This document shows, piece after piece, positions 6,184-11,267 of a stretch of 11,267 nt of DNA. Both the position numbers and the translations under genes were made by a program. Source of the DNA: an uncultured Clostridia bacterium. GTDB taxonomy: Bacteria; Bacillota; Clostridia; TANB77; CAG-508. The stretch covers positions 1-11,267 of the forward strand of contig CAKOZB010000043.1 of the NCBI GenBank assembly GCA_934131055.1, written 5' to 3'. Under the pieces are notes generated by a model. It was not told the origin of the DNA, ran no database searches, and saw only the letters and a list, made by a program, of their open reading frames with translations. The stretch's first letter is position 1. Each line of letters starts with the position of its first letter.

Positions 6184-6936
6184 TTATTGAATTTTAAATA
6201 TTGTTAATCCATAAATTAACAGTACTATTAAAACTCCCATGCATGCTCCAAAAACGATTTCCGCTTTGGTTCTAGCATTACTTCCAACTCTATTTTCAAC
6301 AACTAATATTGATAAAATTAATGCAAGTGTAAATGTTACTATATCTTTGCTATTTAGCCAAATTGCTGTTAGTGCTGCAAATGCTATTGCAGATTGACCA
6401 CTTGGAACGAATCCCTCTTTTACAAGTTCTCCCCTCTCAGTTTTCTTTGAGCAACCTGCTTTCATAGAGATTACTGCTATTACAACCAACATGATTGCAA
6501 CAAAAGCAAGATGCATTGGTGACTTTACCATATTATTAAATATGCTATCACTAACAGCCTTTAAATTTTCTTCTTTAAAAAATATAAAATATCCAACCAC
6601 TAAAGCATTGCATGCTGCCAGTACAACTGCTCCAGCTGCAACATCTTTTGAAATTTTTGCCTTTGGATGATAAACATCTACAAACAAATCAACCACAGTT
6701 TCTATCGCAGTGTTTATCAATTCTGCAAATATAACCATAAAAACTGCAAATAGCAAACATAAAAATTCTGCCGTATTTAGTCCATAAAATAAAGATAACA
6801 CCATTACTATAACGGCTAGCACAAGCTGAATTCTAATATTTCGTTGAGTTGTCGCCGAGTAAATTATTCCGTTTGTTGCATTTCCCCAGGCTTCAAAAAA
6901 GTTGTCGTTTTTCATTTTATGATCGTCTTTTTTCAT
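6184..6936 (-). CDS. dgkA: DgkA-type diacylglycerol/undecaprenol kinase fused to a degenerate PAP2 domain
   Basis: Integral membrane lipid kinase using ATP to phosphorylate diacylglycerol or undecaprenol; in Bacillota the DgkA homologue is mainly an undecaprenol kinase feeding the cell-wall carrier pool. Residues about 13-120 are the kinase: three membrane helices with AELINTAIETVVD (E72, E79) and the following KISKDVAAGAV segment. Residues about 140-250 add four more helices that resemble PAP2 phosphatases, but the catalytic motifs are altered: PSGQ (178-181) replaces PSGH, NRVGSNARTKAE (215-226) replaces SR-x5-H-x3-D, and the first KxxxxxxRP motif is not visible. So the kinase looks intact and the phosphatase dead. 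Length 250, about twice a stand-alone DgkA. ATG at 6936 follows GGGAAG, 12 bases after ybeY; an ATG seven codons later is possible. Confidence 0.9.
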   Translation of the reverse strand: MKKDDHKMKNDNFFEAWGNATNGIIYSATTQRNIRIQLVLAVIVMVLSLFYGLNTAEFLCLLFAVFMVIFAELINTAIETVVDLFVDVYHPKAKISKDVAAGAVVLAACNALVVGYFIFFKEENLKAVSDSIFNNMVKSPMHLAFVAIMLVVIAVISMKAGCSKKTERGELVKEGFVPSGQSAIAFAALTAIWLNSKDIVTFTLALILSILVVENRVGSNARTKAEIVFGACMGVLIVLLIYGLTIFKIQ

Positions 6937-6948
6937 ACTACTTCCCTA

Positions 6949-7434
6949 CTATCTTGTTATATTTAATTTATTTAAAACAAACTCTTCTTTTGGTCTCATT
7001 ATTGCTTTATCTTCTTCTTTTATGTGATCATATCCCATTACATGATAAAATCCATGTACTACCATATAGGCAAGCTCTCTTTCTACACTATGACCATACT
7101 CATTGGCTTGTTCTATAACCCTTGGAATAGAAATCATTATATCCCCTAAAACATCTTCAACAATTTCTTTTTTTGTTTGGCTTTCCTCCACTAATTTATC
7201 AAGTTCATCTTTTTGAAACATTGGAAAAGATAGCACATCTGTCTCTTTGTCAATTTCTCTATATTGCTTATTTGTTGCTCTTATTGTTTCTGGATTTGTT
7301 AATATAACATTTAAATATAGATTTGTATTCATAAGCTTTTCTGTTTCAAAACAAGTTTGAACAACCTTCTGAATTATTTTTTTGTATTCATCATTTTCTT
7401 CTATTTCAAAGAAATCTATTTGCACAATTTCCAA
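6949..7434 (-). CDS. ybeY: Endoribonuclease YbeY, rRNA maturation factor
   Basis: Zinc-dependent single-strand endoribonuclease needed for 16S rRNA 3' end processing and ribosome quality control. The 161 residues contain the family motif H-G-x2-H-x3-G-Y-D-H (VVHGFYHVMGYDH, with H127, H131 and H137 as zinc ligands) and the preceding TDVLSFPMF and LGDIMIS segments. The start codon is TTG: the residues match the family from EIVQIDF on, AAGAGGT stands 7 bases upstream, and there is no ATG in frame nearby. It sits 18 bases after the unknown gene and 12 before dgkA, the usual ybeY-dgkA neighbourhood. A weak start in an operon may lower its yield. Confidence 0.96.
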   Translation of the reverse strand: MEIVQIDFFEIEENDEYKKIIQKVVQTCFETEKLMNTNLYLNVILTNPETIRATNKQYREIDKETDVLSFPMFQKDELDKLVEESQTKKEIVEDVLGDIMISIPRVIEQANEYGHSVERELAYMVVHGFYHVMGYDHIKEEDKAIMRPKEEFVLNKLNITR

Positions 7435-7452
7435 AATATTACCTCTTTTACT

Positions 7453-8685
7453 TTATATTACTACTTTATCTAAAACTTTTTCTGTTTCAGCTTCTACTTT
7501 TTTGTAGCATCCTTCTGATGTACAACTGTTTTTTAATTCTTTCATTGCACCTAGTGCAACTAGTTTTCTCTTGTAAAATTTAATTATTCTAAAATATCTA
7601 TTGTAATTTTTGTACACTTCTTTTAATTCTCTTTTTAAGAATAATATTTCTTTATTCTTTGAATATTCCATGTAACTCTTTTCTTTTAGTTCATTAACTT
7701 TCTTATATTCAGCATGAAACTTTTTGTATTCTTCCCTATCAGAAGGTTTGTCCCAATAAATTTTTGTAGATAAAAGCCTTAAATTGTAATCATCTATAAT
7801 ATTAATTAACAATCCATAAGCTTTTTCTTGCTTTCTAATAACTTTTGTATCCATTATTAGAGTTCTTGCATCTACTAAAAGTTTTTCATAACATTGTTCT
7901 GCAATTACAAGTGGCAAACTATGTGTAAATAATTTTCTGCTTATTCCAAGTAATATCATATTTTTTTCAATTACATCGTTTTGATCAAGTTTGCCAACTG
8001 TAAATCTTTCGAAGTTTTCATAGTCTAATAATATTTCTTTATAAATTTTATTATCAGGTTCTTCTTTCATTTTTATTGGTAAAATATCTGTTATATATTC
8101 TTCAACTGTTCCAAATATTTTATTATAAATTTCATCTTTTTCTCTTGGTTGTAAATCATCAGATAATTTTATTGAATAATTTTTCAATAATTTTTTATAT
8201 AAAGCTTCCATTCTACTAGCATAAAAATGCTCATATCTATCTGTAAGTTTTTCTTTATTTAATTCTTTTACTGTGTCATAATCCAACTGTATTAAGAATA
8301 TTTGCTTTCTGTATTTATACTCCAAATATTCAGTGTCTTTTAAGTGGATTACCATGTAATACTTAGACAAAGCTTCTCTTTCGAAACCTGTTGCTGTATC
8401 ATTTTTTACTTTTTTGTAAACATTATCCATCATGTGTTTATCTATTGCTTCAAGATAAAGAGAAAACATATCCTCATATTTTTTCTCTACTTCATCCTTT
8501 TTGTCTGCTTCTACATTTTCACTATTTGTGTAATTTTCATAAGCTTTTAAAACATTGTTCCTCTTTATAGAAATTAACATTCCATTAATTCCTATCTTTG
8601 TTGGTATTAATAGTTTTGTGATAGTATTTGTTAATTTAGTAAAAAACTTTTTATCTGAGTAAACTCTAAGACTTTTTTCTTCCAT
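7453..8685 (-). CDS. Uncharacterised helical, lysine-rich protein in the phoH-yqfF position
   Basis: I do not recognise this 410-residue protein. It has no signal peptide, no membrane helix and no nucleotide-binding, metal or nuclease motif that I can see. It is rich in Lys, Glu, Tyr and Asn and reads as almost wholly alpha-helical. Notable parts: a less charged N-terminal stretch (about 20-40, LLIPTKIGINGMLISI), a charged segment 50-75, a region 240-305 with more hydrophobic residues (KNMILLGISRKLFTHSLPLV, then GLLINIIDDYNLRLL), a coiled-coil-like stretch about 320-375, and two cysteines at 388 and 393. I prefer the ATG at 8685 to that at 8694, because AAAGGATGAGAG is correctly spaced only for the former. 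It lies 13 bases after yqfD and 18 before ybeY, so it is co-transcribed. In related bacteria phoH and yqfF usually occupy this place. Base composition matches its neighbours, so no sign of recent transfer. Confidence 0.9.
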   Translation of the reverse strand: MEEKSLRVYSDKKFFTKLTNTITKLLIPTKIGINGMLISIKRNNVLKAYENYTNSENVEADKKDEVEKKYEDMFSLYLEAIDKHMMDNVYKKVKNDTATGFEREALSKYYMVIHLKDTEYLEYKYRKQIFLIQLDYDTVKELNKEKLTDRYEHFYASRMEALYKKLLKNYSIKLSDDLQPREKDEIYNKIFGTVEEYITDILPIKMKEEPDNKIYKEILLDYENFERFTVGKLDQNDVIEKNMILLGISRKLFTHSLPLVIAEQCYEKLLVDARTLIMDTKVIRKQEKAYGLLINIIDDYNLRLLSTKIYWDKPSDREEYKKFHAEYKKVNELKEKSYMEYSKNKEILFLKRELKEVYKNYNRYFRIIKFYKRKLVALGAMKELKNSCTSEGCYKKVEAETEKVLDKVVI

Positions 8686-8698
8686 ATCTCTCATCCTT

Positions 8699-9883
8699 TC
8701 AAAATACTATTTTTTCTTTAGTCCCAATATTTTCTAATACCTCGTAAGTAACCTCTGCCTCTACATAATCATTATTTACATTGGTATTTACATACTTTTG
8801 TAATACCTCCGGATTATCCTGCAATTTTTCTTCTATTTTTTCGCATGCTTTTTGCACACTTAATTGCTTTGCTTCCTCAGTTCCGTAGGTAATTTGCTTT
8901 TCTACTATTTCTGAATTTGTAATTTTTACAAATTCTATTGGCAAATAGAAATTAGAAAATATTTTTACCGAATTGCACGTTTCTATTGTATCATATTTTT
9001 CAAATTTTGGAAGGGTTTTGAACAAATTTATTGTAAAATTATTTATTTTTATTTTATATTTTTCTTCTATGTTTCCTGTTTTCTCTTCAATCACCTGATT
9101 TAGAGCCACTTTTCCCTTTTCTGTGTACCAAACTTTTGCCTTTACTTCTCCCTCTGCATGTACATACCTAGTACCAGTATACTTGCCGTCTATCCAACCA
9201 GCAATAAGAATGTCTCCTTTAGTTACGACATCATCTTGTTTTACTACGGGGATACCGTTTTGCGCGCTTATCTTTACTATCTGTGCATCTTTTGTTGCAA
9301 TAATGTTACAATAATCTTCTTCATTTATTATTTCTGGTTTAGCTTCTGCTTCCACTATCTTTACAATAGCATTTGTGCCTTCAATACTTATTCCAATCCA
9401 AGCAATATCAGCTCTTTCCAGCCTTATCTCATTTATTATCTCTTGTGAATTGACTCTACTCTTTAAAGTTCCTACTTTTAATCCTTTTTGTTCAAGTATA
9501 GAAACAATTTCACTTTGATTAATTTTGTTATTTCCTTCTACTCTTATATTCCACACAAATTTGGAAGTAACAATTAACAATATTGCAATTAAAATAACGA
9601 AAAATGCAAATATTTTTCTTTTTCTATACCTATTTAATATGAAAGGTAATCCTTTTTTCTCCTTAATTTGTATCTTGCATTTGCATTCTCTAGCAATTTT
9701 GCACAGTCTTTTAAAATCTTTTATGCCAGTATTTATATATACAATAGTGCTCTTCTCTCTTTTTACATTCCAGAAAAATATATTTTCTTTTATACATTTA
9801 TTTATAAACTTTTCAACAAAATATCCTTCAATCTTTATATTAATATACCCAAGAATATATTTTATTAAAATTCTAAAAAACAT
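8699..9883 (-). CDS. yqfD: Sporulation protein YqfD
   Basis: Member of the YqfD family, expressed in the mother cell under sigma-E in B. subtilis and linked to sporulation; its biochemical role is not settled. The 394 residues comprise an N-terminal cytoplasmic region (1-90, with a basic RYRKRK just before the membrane), one membrane helix (about 91-110), then an extracytoplasmic part starting WNIRVEGNNKINQSEI, which looks like a POTRA-type repeat (about 112-180) as in FtsQ. Around 200-230 is a segment (GIPVVKQDDVVTKGDILIAG) resembling the lipoyl-like half motifs of membrane-fusion proteins. Length is normal for the family. The ATG follows TTAGGAG, 14 bases after yqfC. Family call is supported by sequence and by the yqfC neighbour. 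Confidence 0.93.
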   Translation of the reverse strand: MFFRILIKYILGYINIKIEGYFVEKFINKCIKENIFFWNVKREKSTIVYINTGIKDFKRLCKIARECKCKIQIKEKKGLPFILNRYRKRKIFAFFVILIAILLIVTSKFVWNIRVEGNNKINQSEIVSILEQKGLKVGTLKSRVNSQEIINEIRLERADIAWIGISIEGTNAIVKIVEAEAKPEIINEEDYCNIIATKDAQIVKISAQNGIPVVKQDDVVTKGDILIAGWIDGKYTGTRYVHAEGEVKAKVWYTEKGKVALNQVIEEKTGNIEEKYKIKINNFTINLFKTLPKFEKYDTIETCNSVKIFSNFYLPIEFVKITNSEIVEKQITYGTEEAKQLSVQKACEKIEEKLQDNPEVLQKYVNTNVNNDYVEAEVTYEVLENIGTKEKIVF

Positions 9884-9897
9884 ATTTTTCTCCTAAC

Positions 9898-10182
9898 TCA
9901 ATCTTCTATTTTTTCGAAATCAATAGTCTCTATGTCACCTGTTACCATTATATCGTCACTCGTCATCTCACTTAATTTTAAATTAAACCCATTTATATTT
10001 ATAATTCCGATATAAGTTTTTATTCTTATGTATATATCTTGATATTCTAGAATGACCTTATAATTTTCTATAAGCATCTTCTTAAATCCTGCTATAGTAA
10101 GCTTTGGCTCATTTGTACATATTTCTTTCGGTACTTCTAAAATTCTGTTTAGTGTGCTCTCTTTTTTACGCTTTCGTAACAT
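9898..10182 (-). CDS. yqfC: Sporulation protein YqfC (YabP/YqfC family)
   Basis: Small 94-residue protein of the YabP/YqfC family, sigma-E dependent in B. subtilis and always found next to yqfD. The order is a basic N-terminus (MLRKRKKE), then LEVPKEICTNEPKLTIAGFKKM, a strand-rich centre (VILEYQDIYIRIKTYIGIININGFNLKL) and an acidic end. The P-x-L-T-I-x-G and G-x-x-I-x-G-x-x-L patterns fit the family. The ATG follows AGAGGTGAG. It lies 22 bases after pdaA and 14 before yqfD, so is likely read from the promoter upstream of pdaA; I found no good separate promoter in front of it. Confidence 0.9.
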   Translation of the reverse strand: MLRKRKKESTLNRILEVPKEICTNEPKLTIAGFKKMLIENYKVILEYQDIYIRIKTYIGIININGFNLKLSEMTSDDIMVTGDIETIDFEKIED

Positions 10183-10204
10183 AATCTCACCTCTGTAATA
10201 TATT

Positions 10205-11041
10205 CTATCTTTCGAAATTGTCTATATTTCTAAATTCATACCCTCTATTTTTTATCTCTTTTATTACATCATCTAATATATTGCTATTATCTTTTGAAGT
10301 TGCATGTAATAACATTACCTCTCCATTGTGAACATTATCTAAAATTTTCTTCTTTCCATACTCTTCTCTTCCCTGTTTCTTTTCATCCCAATCATCATAT
10401 CCAAAAGACCACATTACAGTCGTATACCCAAGTGTATTTGTATAAGCCACAGTTCTCTCACTATACTCTCCTTTTGGTGGCCTCATGTACTTCATTTCGT
10501 ATCCGAATTTTTCATAAATTGCCGAGTGTAAGTCCATCATTTCTTTCTTAATAGTATCTAAACTACAATCTGGCATTGATTTATGATTAACAGTATGATT
10601 TCCAACTATATGGCCTTCATTAATCATTCTCTTAACCAATTCAGGTTGTGTATTTACATAGTGTGCAGTTATAAAAAATGTAGCTTTTACATCATTTTGC
10701 TTCAATACCTCTAATATTTTTTCTGTATAACCAGCCTCATATCCCATGTCAAAGGTTAAATATACATACTTTTTCTCTTTGTTTCCCATATAAATCCCGT
10801 TGTATTTATCTAAAATCTCCATGTTCTTCTTTCCAACATCAGGTTGCTCTGAATTATTGTTTCTCTTTATTCCCCAGCCAATTTTATTGTTTGGCAACTT
10901 TTCAATTTGTGCTAATTCTCCACTCGTATGTACAGCAATATTATTTTCTTTATTCATTTGTCTAGCAAAACAAATTCCACCTATCATAAAAACTATAAAA
11001 ATCGCAATAATTGCAATCTTCTTGCCCTTAATTACTCTCAT
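10205..11041 (-). CDS. pdaA: PdaA-type polysaccharide deacetylase (delta-lactam-biosynthetic de-N-acetylase)
   Basis: Removes the acetyl group from N-acetylmuramic acid, the step before muramic delta-lactam formation in spore cortex; acts outside the membrane. Residues 9-27 are a membrane anchor or signal peptide. The NodB fold follows, with motif 1 TFDMGYEAGYT (D98; the TFDxGYE form is typical of PdaA), motif 2 GNHTVNH (zinc ligands H149 and H153), motif 3 RPPKGEYSERT (187-197), motif 4 SFGYDDWDE and motif 5 LLHATS. All catalytic residues are present; 278 residues is normal. I chose ATG 11041 over GTG 11047 because AAAAGGAGAG is well spaced only for the ATG. First gene of the operon; a sigma-E-like promoter stands upstream. 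Another deacetylase specificity is possible but less likely. Confidence 0.92.
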   Translation of the reverse strand: MRVIKGKKIAIIAIFIVFMIGGICFARQMNKENNIAVHTSGELAQIEKLPNNKIGWGIKRNNNSEQPDVGKKNMEILDKYNGIYMGNKEKKYVYLTFDMGYEAGYTEKILEVLKQNDVKATFFITAHYVNTQPELVKRMINEGHIVGNHTVNHKSMPDCSLDTIKKEMMDLHSAIYEKFGYEMKYMRPPKGEYSERTVAYTNTLGYTTVMWSFGYDDWDEKKQGREEYGKKKILDNVHNGEVMLLHATSKDNSNILDDVIKEIKNRGYEFRNIDNFER

Positions 11042-11070
11042 AAGCACTCTCCTTTTTTCGATACTATTTA

Positions 11071-11098
11071 ATTCTATGAAACAAAGTTATTAATATAA
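11071..11098 (-). promoter_or_regulatory. Candidate sigma-E (mother-cell) promoter of the pdaA operon
   Basis: On the minus strand TTATATT (11092-11098), a 13-base spacer, then CATAGAAT (11071-11078). The sigma-E consensus in Bacillus is KMATATT and CATACAHT with about 14 bases between, so each box has one mismatch and the spacing is slightly short. The predicted start near 11064 leaves about 22 bases to the pdaA ATG. A weak sigma-A alternative (TTAATA-17-TAAATA) overlaps. The downstream yqfC-yqfD pair supports sigma-E. Confidence 0.42.
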
Positions 11099-11138
11099 CA
11101 AAAAAAGATTAATGTTATTATTTAAACATTAATCTTTT
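11099..11138 (-). terminator. Rho-independent terminator of the upstream minus-strand gene
   Basis: A perfect 14-pair stem (arms 11103-11116 and 11125-11138) with an 8-base loop is followed on the minus strand by a run of seven T (four of them in the stem), then GTTAT. It begins just after the stop codon at 11143-11145. It therefore isolates the pdaA operon, which must have its own promoter. Confidence 0.88.
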
Positions 11139-11142
11139 ATAT

Positions 11143-11267
11143 CTATATTTTTTTTAGGCTTCTAAATTCTAGCCAATTTTTATCTCCACTCAAAACCTTT
11201 GCCTTTACCTCATTTAGTGAAAGATTAGCAGTTTCTTCTATAAATTTAATAGTACTATCTAAATCTA
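11143..11267 (-). CDS. C-terminal end of an unidentified protein (runs off the window)
   Basis: The last 40 codons of a minus-strand gene are visible, ending ...SGDKNWLEFRSLKKI and then TAG at 11143-11145. The other two minus-strand frames are closed by stops within the first few codons from the window edge. The fragment is helical and charged and too short to identify. The terminator directly after the stop codon supports it as a real gene end. Confidence 0.7.
   Translation of the reverse strand, partial: DLDSTIKFIEETANLSLNEVKAKVLSGDKNWLEFRSLKKI

Noticed and set aside
8344..9896. Plus-strand open frames opposite yqfD and the unknown gene
   Set aside because: They are Phe/Ile/Ser-rich antisense shadows with no ribosome binding site and no homology I recognise.
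10183..10260. A separate sporulation promoter for yqfC-yqfD inside the end of pdaA
   Set aside because: I found no pair of boxes with acceptable match and spacing to sigma-E or sigma-A.
1..11267. CRISPR arrays, insertion sequences, tRNA genes, phage or defence genes
   Set aside because: No spaced direct repeats, transposase motifs, tRNA-like segments or defence-type domains were seen on either strand.

Overview
The window looks like chromosomal DNA from a very AT-rich, endospore-lineage Bacillota (Firmicutes), most likely class Clostridia. The evidence is the low GC at all codon positions, strong AGGAG-type ribosome binding sites, an L21-type ribosomal leader, YqzL between Era and RecO, and the sporulation genes yqfC, yqfD and a PdaA-type deacetylase. 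I see no mobile elements, tRNA or rRNA genes, CRISPR arrays or prophage genes. Genes are packed tightly and no gene-free stretch exceeds 150 bases.

Layout. Positions 1-2450 (minus strand): translation and RNA genes in the transcription order pth, rng, rplU, rpmA. The rplU-rpmA pair has its own near-consensus promoter and an L21 leader RNA. Positions 2451-2557: a divergent intergenic region with two interlocked sigma-A promoters, one for pth-rng and one for era. Positions 2558-4412 (plus strand): era, yqzL and recO, with yqzL and recO overlapping. recO converges on a minus-strand NUDIX hydrolase gene (4404-4919) and their 3' ends overlap by 9 bases. A hairpin with T-runs on both sides follows at 5002-5044.

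Positions 5047-11041 (minus strand): a likely seven-gene operon read pdaA, yqfC, yqfD, a 410-residue protein of unknown family, ybeY, dgkA (fused to a degenerate PAP2 domain) and a YerB-like DUF3048 protein. Gaps between genes are 12-57 bases. A sigma-E-like promoter precedes pdaA and the 5002-5044 terminator closes the unit. Upstream lies the terminator and C-terminal end of another minus-strand gene that runs off the window.

How the genes fit together. One half serves translation: L21, L27, peptidyl-tRNA recycling, 16S/30S maturation by Era and YbeY, and RNA processing by RNase G. RecO provides recombination repair. The other half is envelope and sporulation: cortex muramic-lactam formation, YqfC/YqfD and lipid or undecaprenol phosphorylation. 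In Bacillus-like genomes phoH and yqfF (pgpH) usually sit between yqfD and ybeY; here one unknown, helical, lysine-rich protein takes their place. That gene is the best candidate for something undescribed. The other main points of interest are the dead PAP2 fusion on DgkA, an L27 with no Prp-cleaved leader, and the interlocked divergent promoters.
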